DNA of 64,000 nt from positions 4,216,001-4,280,000 of the forward strand of contig NZ_CP142208.1 of assembly GCF_036865545.1 (NCBI RefSeq), read 5' to 3'. The first letter of the stretch is position 1. Every line of letters starts with the position of its first letter. The stretch comes from Erwinia sp. E_sp_B01_1. Lineage in GTDB: Bacteria; Pseudomonadota; Gammaproteobacteria; Enterobacterales; Enterobacteriaceae. The notes under the pieces were generated by a model. The model had not been told where the DNA came from and did no database searches. It saw only the letters and a list, made by a program, of their open reading frames with translations. The position numbers and the translations under genes were made by a program. Positions 50,381 through 60,631 of the stretch are shown piece after piece.

Positions 50381-51817
50381 ATGCGATTTTCACGAATTGT
50401 TACCGGTTTAGCCTGTGCATTTATGCTGAATGCCCATGCTGCTTCGGTTGAAGACTACACCCAGTATTTACCTGATGGCGCAAACCTGGCGCTGGTTGTA
50501 CAAAAAATAGGTGCGACCACACCCTCGATTGATTACCACAGTAAGCAGATGGCGCTACCGGCCAGTACCATGAAGGTGATAACCGCACTGGCGGCTTTGC
50601 TGCAGTTGGGCCCGGAATACCGTTTCCATACTCAATTTGAAAGCAAAGGCTCGATCAGTGATGGCACATTAAAGGGTGATTTAGTGGCGCGTTTTGGCGG
50701 CGACCCTACCTTTACGCGTCAGGATTTGCGCAATATGGTGACTGCCCTGAAAAAACAGGGCGTAAAGCATATTGAGGGCAATCTGGTGATTGATACCTCC
50801 GTGTTCGCCAGCCATGACAAAGCGCCGGGCTGGCCCTGGAATGATATGACCCAGTGCTTCAGCGCCCCGCCAGCCGCGGCTATTGTCGATCGTAACTGTT
50901 TCTCAGTTTCGCTCTACAGTGCTCCCAATGCGGGTGACAATGCGTTTATTCGCGTGGCGTCCTATTATCCAGTGAACATGTTCAGCCAGGTTCGAACGCT
51001 GGCTAAGGGCTCGCCGGATGCGCAGTATTGCGAACTGGATGTGGTACCGGGCGAACTTAATCGTTTCACTCTGACAGGGTGTATGACGCAACGAGCAGAG
51101 CCCCTGCCGCTGGCCTTTGCGATTCAGGATGGCGCAAGCTATGCAGGAGCCTTGCTGAAGTCTGAACTTCAGGCGGCGGATATCGATTATTCCGGCCATC
51201 TGCTTCGTCAGGCCCGGGCTACTCCGCCTGCCAGCAATGTGCTGGCGCAAACCCAGTCTGCTCCGCTGCATGACCTGCTGAAGATTATGTTGAAGAAATC
51301 GGACAACATGATTGCCGATACCGTGTTTCGCACCATCGGCCATGAGCGGTTTGGCGTGCCGGGCACCTGGCGGGCGGGATCTGATGCTGTCCGTCAGATA
51401 TTGCGTCAGAAAGCGAATGTCGACCTGGGCAACAGTATTCAGGTCGATGGTTCAGGTCTCTCAAGGCACGATTTGATCTCACCCGCTACTATGATGCAGG
51501 TATTGCAGTACATTGCCCAAAATGACCAACAGCTGAATTTCATCTCCATGTTACCGCTGGCAGGCTACGACGGAACCTTGCGCTATCGCGGTGGTCTGCA
51601 TGAAGCAGGCGTGGATGGTAAAGTTTCCGCTAAAACGGGTTCATTGCAGGGTGTGTATAACCTTGCAGGCTTTATGACCACAGCGAGCGGGCAACGTGTG
51701 GCATTCGTCCAGTTCCTCTCGGGCTATGCCGTTCCGCCGGAAGATCAGCGTCAGCGCCGTATCCCCCTGGTACGCTTTGAGAGCCGGCTTTACAAAGATG
51801 TTTATCAAAACAACTGA
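50381..51817 (+). CDS. dacB: D-alanyl-D-alanine carboxypeptidase/endopeptidase PBP4
   Basis: PBP4 trims pentapeptides and cuts cross-links in peptidoglycan in the periplasm. The 478-residue form starts at ATG 50381 (MRFSRIVTGL) with a signal peptide ending AHA-AS. Active-site motifs are SxxK (Ser62 and Lys65 in ASTMKV), SxN (KKSDNMIAD) and KTG (SAKTGSLQG). The frame upstream to 50273 has no counterpart. It is followed at a five-base gap by basR, so a shared transcript is likely. Confidence 0.97.
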   Translation: MRFSRIVTGLACAFMLNAHAASVEDYTQYLPDGANLALVVQKIGATTPSIDYHSKQMALPASTMKVITALAALLQLGPEYRFHTQFESKGSISDGTLKGDLVARFGGDPTFTRQDLRNMVTALKKQGVKHIEGNLVIDTSVFASHDKAPGWPWNDMTQCFSAPPAAAIVDRNCFSVSLYSAPNAGDNAFIRVASYYPVNMFSQVRTLAKGSPDAQYCELDVVPGELNRFTLTGCMTQRAEPLPLAFAIQDGASYAGALLKSELQAADIDYSGHLLRQARATPPASNVLAQTQSAPLHDLLKIMLKKSDNMIADTVFRTIGHERFGVPGTWRAGSDAVRQILRQKANVDLGNSIQVDGSGLSRHDLISPATMMQVLQYIAQNDQQLNFISMLPLAGYDGTLRYRGGLHEAGVDGKVSAKTGSLQGVYNLAGFMTTASGQRVAFVQFLSGYAVPPEDQRQRRIPLVRFESRLYKDVYQNN

Positions 51818-51822
51818 CGCTA

Positions 51823-52485
51823 ATGAAACTGCTGATTGTTGAAGATGACGCTCTGCTGCTGGGTGGCCTGGTACAGGCATTAACCAGCGACGGTTACGCT
51901 GTTGATGCCGCCACCAAAGGAGCAGAGGCCTGTGCCCTGCTCCAGAGTAGCCAGTACAGCCTGATTATTCTCGATTTAGGCTTGCCCGATCGCGATGGCG
52001 GGCTGCTGCTGCGACAATGGCGTAAGGAGAATATCGATCTGCCGGTATTGATTCTGACCGCCCGGGATGCTCTTGAAGACCGGGTTGAAGGGCTGGATGC
52101 AGGAGCGGATGACTATCTGGTGAAGCCTTTTGCTCTTGCTGAGCTTAAGGCCAGAGTCAGGGCGTTGATCCGCCGCTATCAGGGACACAGCGATAACCTG
52201 CTCCAGCAGGGGGATCTCTCGCTCAATCTTTCTTCACAGCAGGTTTATCTCAACGGTCTTTCCGTCGAGATAACGCCCAAAGAGTTTGCCTTACTTACCC
52301 GGCTTTTGATGCGAATTGACCAGACGGTACACCGCGAAACGTTACAGCAAGATCTTTACAGCTGGCAGGATGATAATGGCTCCAACACGCTGGAAGTGCA
52401 TATCCACAACCTGCGCAGGAAATTAGGCAAGGATCGCATCATAACCGTTCGCGGAGTGGGTTACCGGCTGGAGGAACGTACTTGA
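51823..52485 (+). CDS. basR: Response regulator BasR/PmrA (OmpR family)
   Basis: BasR/PmrA controls genes that modify lipid A and LPS core and so polymyxin resistance. The receiver has the phosphoacceptor Asp51 (LIILDLGLPDRDG), acidic pocket VEDD and Lys in DDYLVKPFA. The winged-helix domain ends NTLEVHIHNLRRKLGKDRI with VRGVGYRLEE. Resemblance to E. coli BasR is strongest in LVKPFA and the DNA-binding helix. QseB is a close paralogue and cannot be excluded on this evidence alone. The dacB-pmrAB neighbourhood is known from plant-associated relatives. Confidence 0.85.
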   Translation: MKLLIVEDDALLLGGLVQALTSDGYAVDAATKGAEACALLQSSQYSLIILDLGLPDRDGGLLLRQWRKENIDLPVLILTARDALEDRVEGLDAGADDYLVKPFALAELKARVRALIRRYQGHSDNLLQQGDLSLNLSSQQVYLNGLSVEITPKEFALLTRLLMRIDQTVHRETLQQDLYSWQDDNGSNTLEVHIHNLRRKLGKDRIITVRGVGYRLEERT

Positions 52486-53540
52486 ACAGTATGCGTCGGC
52501 GTTTGTTAATTATGCTGGCGTTGATCCTGCTAAGCTGCCAGATGATGAGTGCGGCCTGGCTGTGGCATGAAAGCCAGGAACAGATTGGCTTTCTGGTCAA
52601 TGAGACCCTCTCAGCCCATGCCCGTAATGAACGGGTTGAGGGCGAAATCCGCGAAGCCATTGCCTCACTGCTGCTGCCCTCCGTAGTAATGGTTTGCTTT
52701 ACCTTACTGCTCTCCTTCTGGGCTATCAGCTGGATTATCCGCCCTTTAAAATCCCTGCAGGACAGCCTTTCTGAACGTTCCGCCGATAACCTTACCCCCC
52801 TGCCTCACTTTTCAGACATGGACGAAATCGCTGCCGTCACGCGCGCACTGAATCAGCTTCTGGGACGGCTTGACCACACCCTTCAGCAGGAACGGCTTTT
52901 CACGGCTGATGCTGCACATGAATTGCGTACGCCTCTTGCCGGCCTGCGGCTGCATCTGGAGCTGCTTGAACAACAGGGGGTCTCTCAGGGGCCTATGCTG
53001 GTGCAGCGCATTGACCAGCTGATGCATGTGATTGAACAGCTGTTGATGCTTTCACGTGCCGGGCAGGCACTGGCGAGCGGGCATTATCAAATCATCAGTT
53101 GGGAAACCATTTTCAGGCCGCTGGAGAGTGAAATGCTGGAGATGCTCTCCCTGCGTCAGCAAACGCTGGTCGTATCTGGCGACTTCGCTCAGGAAATGCA
53201 GGGGGATGCCGTTTTGCTCCGCCTGATGCTGCGTAATTTGCTGGAAAATGCCTCCAGATACAGCCCGGAGGGAAGTGAAATTTGCCTGATCGCGCAACGT
53301 GAAAATGCCGGAAGCAGTCTGACCGTGCGGGATGAGGGGCCAGGTATCGATCCTGCAACCGCCGGAGATCTGACGAAGGCATTCAGGCGGATGGATCAAC
53401 GTTATGGCGGCAGTGGCTTAGGGCTGAATATCGTGCAGCGAATCGCACAACTTCATCATGGTGAACTGCGTTTAATCAATCGCAGCGATCGCAGTGGGCT
53501 GAATGCCACCTGCCTGCTGCCGCAGAATCTGAATGGCTAA
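52482..53540 (+). CDS. basS: Sensor histidine kinase BasS/PmrB
   Basis: BasS/PmrB senses Fe(III), Al(III), low pH or cationic peptides and phosphorylates BasR. The 352-residue protein has two membrane helices around a short periplasmic segment. That segment carries GEIREA with an ExxE (Glu55, Glu58), the iron-binding motif of PmrB. A HAMP-like linker, phosphoacceptor His146 in DAAHELRTPLAG and an ATPase domain (NLLENASRY, DEGPGID, GGSGLGLNI) follow. I chose TTG 52482, overlapping the basR stop by four bases, because GAGGA lies six bases upstream; ATG 52491 is the alternative. Confidence 0.85.
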   Translation: MNSMRRRLLIMLALILLSCQMMSAAWLWHESQEQIGFLVNETLSAHARNERVEGEIREAIASLLLPSVVMVCFTLLLSFWAISWIIRPLKSLQDSLSERSADNLTPLPHFSDMDEIAAVTRALNQLLGRLDHTLQQERLFTADAAHELRTPLAGLRLHLELLEQQGVSQGPMLVQRIDQLMHVIEQLLMLSRAGQALASGHYQIISWETIFRPLESEMLEMLSLRQQTLVVSGDFAQEMQGDAVLLRLMLRNLLENASRYSPEGSEICLIAQRENAGSSLTVRDEGPGIDPATAGDLTKAFRRMDQRYGGSGLGLNIVQRIAQLHHGELRLINRSDRSGLNATCLLPQNLNG

Positions 53541-53572
53541 GGGTGGGGATCCTTCCCCACCGTTCTGCATAC

Positions 53573-55786
53573 TCAGAAATGCGTGTTAAGGCTCATATAC
53601 CAGGTTCTGCCAGATTCGTTATAAGTATTGGCTCCTGCGCCATACATATAGGAACCGGTGTTGGCATTGCCGGTAGTCTGCGCATTGCCTTCCCGGTAAT
53701 GCCTTTTATCCAACAGATTATCAAGTCCCAGCGTGATGCTGGCGTACTTATTGATATCGTAGGTGCCGCTCAGGCCGACGATGGAGTAAGGGCTGACGGT
53801 GGATTTCTCCGTACCGCTCACCGGCTCTCCCTTGTAGTTGTACTTCTTCGGCGTTTGTCGGCCATACCAGGTTAAGGTGGTTTGCAGGGACAGCGCTTCT
53901 GTAGCCTGCCAGGCAAGAGTCGAATTCAGCGTATACTCGGGGATGACGGAGAGGCGATCGCCGGTAGTTTTGTTTTTACTCTTAAGCATATAGGTCAGGT
54001 TATTATTCCAGGTCACGGACTCGCTGACCGGGAAATTCACTGTCCCTTCCAGCCCTTCCACCACCGCCTTTGGCACATTCTCCCACTGATAAATATCAGC
54101 GCTGCCGGTAGTGGACACGCCGCTGGGCAGATATCCCGCTTCGATTTTATTGCGGTAATCGTTACGGAACCAGGTCAGACCGGCTTGCCAGGCTTCATGT
54201 TTATACTCAATCCCCACTTCCTTGTTGATACTGGTTTCCGCTTTAAGATCCTCGTTGCCCATCAGATAACAGGCCCCTGAGCTGTCCGCACATCCCTGGC
54301 CACGGCTGTAAAGCACATAATTTGGGTTAGTCTGGTACAGACTGGGGGCCTTATAAGCGCGGGCGATACCCAGTTTTAGCGTGAAGTCATCGTTGAGCGA
54401 CTGCGAAAGGTTAAGAGAAGGGCTCCAGTTATTTCCTACAATGCTGTGGTGATCAAAACGCAGGCCCGGCACCAACATGGTACTGTCAGTCAGCTCCATA
54501 TTATCTTCTGCAAAAAGCGAAAAGATTTCTGCTGATGAGTACGGACTGCGGTTGGCGCTGTCGATCCCTTCAATGCCTCCTCCGGACAAGGCCTGAGTAT
54601 TAGAGGCGCCATCCTTCATATGCTGCTGGTTCCATTCTGTACCCAGGGTTGCCGTCTGATTGACCAGCCATTCAAAAGGTACGCTGACTTCGCTGTGCAA
54701 CAGAACGTCATCAAGCTGGATGGTAGAGAATCCACTGTCGGAGAATATCCCCTCGGTTCCCCCGGCTAACCCTTCATTCATTCTCGAATTACGGGTGTTT
54801 TCATACTGCGCGTAGCTTCGCGTGCTGACGCCATTATCCCAGACGCCTGTCCAGTTCACCGCAAAATCCTGACGGTAAAGCCGGTTGGTTTCGTTGCCGT
54901 AATTGTCCTGAACCAGCGCGCTGGTATTGGTATTCTGAGTATCACCAGCGTAAAGGTTTCCCTGACGGCTGTAGCCTGCGCTGAATTCCAGTGCCTGCCC
55001 TGGCGCAAATACCCAGCGCAGTTTGCCGTGAATATCTTTGTTCTCTACCCCTTCTCTGCCCGCAGGCACCGTATCCGCATAGGTGCCGGTACGCAGTGAC
55101 TGATGGCCTTTGTTGATAAACTGGGCATCAGCCTGAGTTTTGCTGAGGTTGCCATAAAGCGTAAAACTGAAATCTTCTGCCAGCGGACCGGTCAGAGAGA
55201 AGTTACTGCGTTTTGTGGATCCTTCAGCCTTGTGCTCTGGCAGATTCAGATAAGTATTCCATGAACCGTGCCATGTATTTTGCGTCTGTTTAGTAATGAT
55301 ATTTACCACTCCCCCCGCAGCGCCATTGCCATATCTTGCCGCCGCCGGGCCCCGGATTACCTCGATATGATCAACCATTTCAGGGGGAACCCAGTTGGTA
55401 TCGCCTCGCGTATCGCGTTCCCCGCGCCACCCTAACCGTACGGAATTTCGGCTGGAAACCGGCATACCATCAATCAGGATCAGCGTGTTTTCTGGTCCCA
55501 TCCCCCGGATGTCAATCTGCCGGTTATTTCCGCGCTGCCCGCTGGTAGAGTTGCCGGTCAGGTTAACGCCCGGCATGGTGCGAATAATTTCGGAAAGGTC
55601 GCGTGCGGGAGGGTGTTTTTTGATTTCATCAGCCGTGATGGTAGAGACCCCAGGCGCCTGAAGCGTCTGCTCTGCGGCGGTGACCATCAGCGTACCTTCG
55701 TTAGTGCCACCATTCTCTGCCTGTACCAGTGACACCCACCCACATCCAGCCAGCGCTACCAGCGAGAGGCGTGATAATTTGAACAT
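53573..55786 (-). CDS. fepA: TonB-dependent ferric enterobactin receptor FepA
   Basis: FepA imports ferric enterobactin across the outer membrane with energy from TonB-ExbBD. The 737-residue chain has a signal peptide (ending VQA-EN), a TonB box near GTLMVTAAEQ, the plug domain (TPGVNLTGNSTSGQRGNNR, MGPENTLILIDG) and a 22-stranded barrel ending in ...WYMSLNTHF. Length and plug sequence match E. coli FepA (746), although a receptor for related catecholates (such as salmochelin) is possible. It shares a Fur-like control region with divergent fes. Confidence 0.9.
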   Translation of the reverse strand: MFKLSRLSLVALAGCGWVSLVQAENGGTNEGTLMVTAAEQTLQAPGVSTITADEIKKHPPARDLSEIIRTMPGVNLTGNSTSGQRGNNRQIDIRGMGPENTLILIDGMPVSSRNSVRLGWRGERDTRGDTNWVPPEMVDHIEVIRGPAAARYGNGAAGGVVNIITKQTQNTWHGSWNTYLNLPEHKAEGSTKRSNFSLTGPLAEDFSFTLYGNLSKTQADAQFINKGHQSLRTGTYADTVPAGREGVENKDIHGKLRWVFAPGQALEFSAGYSRQGNLYAGDTQNTNTSALVQDNYGNETNRLYRQDFAVNWTGVWDNGVSTRSYAQYENTRNSRMNEGLAGGTEGIFSDSGFSTIQLDDVLLHSEVSVPFEWLVNQTATLGTEWNQQHMKDGASNTQALSGGGIEGIDSANRSPYSSAEIFSLFAEDNMELTDSTMLVPGLRFDHHSIVGNNWSPSLNLSQSLNDDFTLKLGIARAYKAPSLYQTNPNYVLYSRGQGCADSSGACYLMGNEDLKAETSINKEVGIEYKHEAWQAGLTWFRNDYRNKIEAGYLPSGVSTTGSADIYQWENVPKAVVEGLEGTVNFPVSESVTWNNNLTYMLKSKNKTTGDRLSVIPEYTLNSTLAWQATEALSLQTTLTWYGRQTPKKYNYKGEPVSGTEKSTVSPYSIVGLSGTYDINKYASITLGLDNLLDKRHYREGNAQTTGNANTGSYMYGAGANTYNESGRTWYMSLNTHF

Positions 55787-55865
55787 CGAAGCTATTTCCC
55801 TGCGAAAAGACCCGCCTTCGCCAGCCGAAGGGGGTGAAAGTGTTAATACGCGGAAACAGACTATT

Positions 55866-55884
55866 GCAAACGATAATACTTATC
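55866..55884. promoter_or_regulatory. Fur box between fepA and fes
   Basis: The 19-mer at 55866-55884 agrees with the Fur consensus at 14 of 19 positions and contains GATAAT next to CTTATC. A site between divergent fepA and fes is expected to repress both when iron is plentiful. Confidence 0.75.
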
Positions 55885-55947
55885 AATACGATATTTAAAT
55901 CATTCTCATATTGAGCAAGAAGTTCACGCCGTAACAGGAAAAAATAT

Positions 55948-57183
55948 ATGACAATACCCATTCACCCCATGGGTTCCGCAGCCTGGTGGCAGGGGATTGC
56001 TCAGCAGGGAACCCCCGTAGTGGCAGAGACGAAAAATGGCTGTGCCGGAGTGACCTTCCTCTGGCGCGATCCCGAAGGAGATGAAAAGCATTCTTCCACC
56101 CGCAAAGTCTGGCTGAATATCACCGGCATTACTGACCATCACCGCGGCATTCTGCCCCCCTCTTTAGAACGAGTGACGGGCACTGATGTCTGGCAAATCA
56201 ATTTGTCGCTCAGCGAATGCTGGCGAGGCAGCTACTCTCTGATGCCCGACAGCGCTACAGAAACCCCTGAGCAGCCCCTGACGATGAATGCCCTTCGCAA
56301 CTGGTGGAAGCATAAATTCTTGCTGACTCAGCGCGATGTGTTTAATCCGCAGGGTAGCTGGAAAAGCGCGCGCGGCCACTGGGTCTCTCCCTTGCATATG
56401 CCAGCCGCTCCTGCCCAGCCAGAGTGGCAGCAGAGCACCCTGCCTGAAGAGAGCCCATCGGAACAACTCAGGTACTGTCGCTGGAAAAGTGATGTCCTTG
56501 GCAACAGCAGAGACGTTGCGATTCTCTGCACAGGCAATAAAAATCCCGCGCAGCGTCCGCTGATTATCCTGCTGGATGGCATGTTCTGGGCCAAAATCCA
56601 GCCGCTGTCCGCCCCTCTTTGGGCGATGACCCTGAGAGAAGAGATCCCTGAAGCCGTTTATCTGTTTATTGATTCAGTCAGTAATAAATTACGGTCACAA
56701 GAACTTCCCTGCTACCCCGCATTCTGGGAGGCTATCCAGCAAGAACTCCTGCCCCAGCTTCAGCAGGAGCTGGCTTTTTCACAGGAAGCAGCAAAGACAG
56801 TGGTGATTGGGCAGAGCTTTGGTGGCCTGGCAGCGCTCTATGCAGGGGTAAACTGGCCGCAGCGATTTGGCTGCGTACTCAGTCAGTCTGGATCTTTCTG
56901 GTGGCCGCACCGGTATTCTGAACCAGACCAGCCTCCGGGCATTTTGATCCAGCAAATTGAGCAAGGCCTGGCCGGAAACCCCTCCTTACGCATTGGGATC
57001 GACGCCGGCCTGCATGAAAAAATCATTCTGCAAGCAAACCGGCAACTGTATCCCTTACTGATCAAAGCCGGACAAACCGTCCGTTACCGTGAAATCGATG
57101 GTGGGCACGATGCCCTGTGCTGGCGCGGCGGGATCACCGACGGGTTGAAATGGCTCTGGTCTGATTCAGTGAAGGGTAAATAA
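55948..57183 (+). CDS. fes: Enterochelin (enterobactin) esterase Fes
   Basis: Fes hydrolyses the trilactone of ferric enterobactin in the cytoplasm so the iron can be released. The alpha/beta-hydrolase nucleophile elbow GQSFGG places Ser at 290; the C-terminal His lies in DGGHDALCWRGGI. The N-terminal domain (HPMGSAAWWQGIAQQGTP, VTFLWRDPEGDE) is that of Fes rather than IroE. At 411 residues it is slightly longer than E. coli Fes. Its end overlaps that of fepB by 18 bases, tail to tail. Confidence 0.92.
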   Translation: MTIPIHPMGSAAWWQGIAQQGTPVVAETKNGCAGVTFLWRDPEGDEKHSSTRKVWLNITGITDHHRGILPPSLERVTGTDVWQINLSLSECWRGSYSLMPDSATETPEQPLTMNALRNWWKHKFLLTQRDVFNPQGSWKSARGHWVSPLHMPAAPAQPEWQQSTLPEESPSEQLRYCRWKSDVLGNSRDVAILCTGNKNPAQRPLIILLDGMFWAKIQPLSAPLWAMTLREEIPEAVYLFIDSVSNKLRSQELPCYPAFWEAIQQELLPQLQQELAFSQEAAKTVVIGQSFGGLAALYAGVNWPQRFGCVLSQSGSFWWPHRYSEPDQPPGILIQQIEQGLAGNPSLRIGIDAGLHEKIILQANRQLYPLLIKAGQTVRYREIDGGHDALCWRGGITDGLKWLWSDSVKGK

Positions 57184-58137
57184 CTGTTCAATCCGCGTCA
57201 CAAGATGCGTCGCACTGTAGAAATCAAGACGGAAACTGTCATTGCCCAGCGTGTAAACCTGCTGATGCTGAACCGCGTGGGAAGCTGCCAGTAAAGGCTC
57301 TGACAAAAATGCCGCTTTCCCTGACTCGTCAGTAGCAAACATCAACACCGACTGCCCTGTAATTCCGGTGACCAGATTCTCTCCGCTGAGCGGGATGATA
57401 TCCCGCCGTTGTAGCCGCTTACGGGCATCAGCCACCACAACGGGAACCTGAGCAAGGGTGAAACCCAGCGATTTCAGCAGTTGTCCCTGAGCAGAATCGC
57501 GGGTCCAGAGATTGGCAATACGACTGTGCGGATTGTAAACCAGCGCCGTCACAGGCTGCGGCGGCAAAGCCAGAGTTCCTCTGACTTTCTCAACCTGACG
57601 CTGAAAAGACCGTACTGATTTCTCAGCCCCGGCTTCATGACCAGTGGCCCGGCCCAGAAGCAGCTCTATCTGCTGCCAGCTTTGTCGATCGTAATTAACG
57701 ACCAGCGTGGGCGCTATCAGCGAAAGACGATCGTATAAAGCCAGCGCTGAGTCTTTGCCCGTTGCGCTGACCACAATCAAATCGGGGTTTTGGCCAGCAA
57801 TGGATTCAAGGCTGGCTTCCCCCACGGGGAGCGGCTTAACGCCTTTGGTTCTGGCAACCTCACTCCACTGACGAAAGAAACCCAGCTCATCGGCAAGACG
57901 TTGCCCTGGTTGAGTCACGCCGCTGGCAATCACTGGCGCATCAATGGCCAGTAACGAGCCCGTCAGCGTAACACTCGTTGAAACAATACGCTGAGGTTGC
58001 TGCTGCAGCACAACTTCACCTTTGGGGCTGGGCAACTTGCGCGGCCACCCTTCAGTGGTAACGGCATGGGAGTTAAAGGCGCAGCAGAACAGGCTGGAAA
58101 GTAACATGTATCGCAGGGCAGAAGCAGGTTTCATCAT
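57166..58137 (-). CDS. fepB: Periplasmic ferric enterobactin-binding protein FepB
   Basis: FepB hands ferric enterobactin from FepA to the FepDGC permease. The 323-residue chain has a signal peptide (RYMLLSSLFCCAFNSHA), then the cluster A-1 periplasmic-binding fold with PQRIVSTSVTLTGSLLAIDAPVIASG, a block almost the same as in E. coli. Two ATG codons (58137, 58134) may serve as start. fepC, fepD and fepG are not in the window, so the inner-membrane step must be encoded elsewhere. A Fur box lies upstream. Confidence 0.9.
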   Translation of the reverse strand: MMKPASALRYMLLSSLFCCAFNSHAVTTEGWPRKLPSPKGEVVLQQQPQRIVSTSVTLTGSLLAIDAPVIASGVTQPGQRLADELGFFRQWSEVARTKGVKPLPVGEASLESIAGQNPDLIVVSATGKDSALALYDRLSLIAPTLVVNYDRQSWQQIELLLGRATGHEAGAEKSVRSFQRQVEKVRGTLALPPQPVTALVYNPHSRIANLWTRDSAQGQLLKSLGFTLAQVPVVVADARKRLQRRDIIPLSGENLVTGITGQSVLMFATDESGKAAFLSEPLLAASHAVQHQQVYTLGNDSFRLDFYSATHLVTRIEQLFTLH

Positions 58138-58191
58138 TATCAGGGCTCATCGACAGGGTACCGACAGCAGGAAACAGCGGTCGGGCATTAT

Positions 58192-58210
58192 TCAAATGAT
58201 AATGATTATC
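58192..58210 (-). promoter_or_regulatory. Fur box upstream of fepB
   Basis: The 19-mer agrees with the Fur consensus at 15 of 19 positions and includes GATAATGATTATC, one of the strongest Fur half-site runs in the window. It lies 55 bases before the fepB start. Confidence 0.8.
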
Positions 58211-58254
58211 TTTATTACTTGAAAGCGCTAATTACGGCAGGTTTTGTGGCAGGC

Positions 58255-58280
58255 AAAAAAAGGGACACATACAGTGTCCC
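58255..58280 (-). terminator. Terminator of obgE
   Basis: On the minus strand GGGACAC/GTGTCCC pair across a five-base loop and seven T follow. It isolates obgE from the Fur-controlled fepB promoter. Confidence 0.85.
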
Positions 58281-58288
58281 CTTCTGGT

Positions 58289-59711
<1,423 letters not shown>

Positions 59712-59742
59712 AAAAAGCCCCGCAATCATAGCGGGGCTTTTT
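59712..59742. terminator. Bidirectional terminator of rplU-rpmA
   Basis: AAAAAGCCCCGC and GCGGGGCTTTTT pair across a seven-base loop, with five A and five T on the sides. Confidence 0.85.
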
Positions 59743-59791
59743 GATTCGCTGCAGAAAGCGGTATCAGGTACCGCTTTCAGGCACGAAAACC

Positions 59792-60049
59792 TTACTCAGC
59801 AACGATGCTGATGTATTTACGGTTGTTCGGGCCTTTCACTTCGAACTGGACCTTGCCGTTTGCAGTTGCAAACAGAGTGTGGTCACGGCCGCAGCCTACG
59901 TTGGTGCCCGCGTGGAATTTGGTGCCACGCTGACGAACGATGATGCTACCTGCCAGAACTTCTTCGCCGCCGAAACGCTTAACGCCGAGGCGTTTTGCAT
60001 TGGAGTCGCGACCATTTCGAGTGGAGCCGCCAGCTTTCTTGTGTGCCAT
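59792..60049 (-). CDS. rpmA: 50S ribosomal protein L27
   Basis: L27 reaches with its N-terminal tail into the peptidyl-transferase centre. The 85 residues begin [16 protein letters not shown], the enterobacterial form in which no N-terminal cleavage is needed, and include the [21 protein letters not shown] block. It is 15 bases behind rplU. Confidence 0.99.
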   Translation of the reverse strand: MAHKKAGGSTRNGRDSNAKRLGVKRFGGEEVLAGSIIVRQRGTKFHAGTNVGCGRDHTLFATANGKVQFEVKGPNNRKYISIVAE

Positions 60050-60064
60050 TAGTCAGTTCTCCTC

Positions 60065-60376
60065 TTAGGCGCTGATGCCAGTGATCTTCACATCAGTGAA
60101 CCACTGACGGTGACCCTGCTGCTTACGATAATGCTTACGACGACGGAATTTAACAATCTTGATTTTGTCGCCACGACCGTGTGCAACGATCTCAGCTTTG
60201 ATCAGGCCACCTGAAACTAAAGGCGCGCCAATTGTTACGTCTTCACCGTTGGCAATCATCAGAACCTGGTCGAATTCAATCGTTTCGCCGGTTGCGATGT
60301 CCAGCTTTTCCAGGCGAACGGTCTGACCTTCGCTTACTCGGTGTTGTTTACCACCACTTTGGAAAACCGCGTACAT
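60065..60376 (-). CDS. rplU: 50S ribosomal protein L21
   Basis: L21 binds 23S rRNA early in 50S assembly. The 103 residues contain the family blocks [39 protein letters not shown] and TDVKITGI. It is the first gene of rplU-rpmA and is divergent from ispB. Confidence 0.99.
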   Translation of the reverse strand: MYAVFQSGGKQHRVSEGQTVRLEKLDIATGETIEFDQVLMIANGEDVTIGAPLVSGGLIKAEIVAHGRGDKIKIVKFRRRKHYRKQQGHRQWFTDVKITGISA

Positions 60377-60446
60377 ATAAAACTCCGCTCTCGCGCTTGC
60401 CGTCTTGGTTTCAGGCTGCGCTATAAATATTCACAATAGGGCGCGA

Positions 60447-60475
60447 ATTCTACGCAAGTTCCGGAGTAATGACAA
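60447..60475 (-). promoter_or_regulatory. rplU-rpmA promoter
   Basis: On the minus strand: -35 TTGTCA (60475-60470), 17-bp spacer, -10 TAGAAT (60452-60447), GC-rich discriminator TCGCGCCC. The layout equals that of the rpsO promoter and suggests stringent control. Confidence 0.8.
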
Positions 60476-60631
60476 GTGCCTGATGCGGGGTATTGCAGAA
60501 AAAAAACGCAAAGCACAGGCAATTGTTTCGTTGCGACGATTTTCCAGTACAATCTGTTATACATTACATGCCGCAGGCACGGGTAAAGACGCTTATCATA
60601 GCAGCATACTGAGCAATAGCTGAACAGACTG

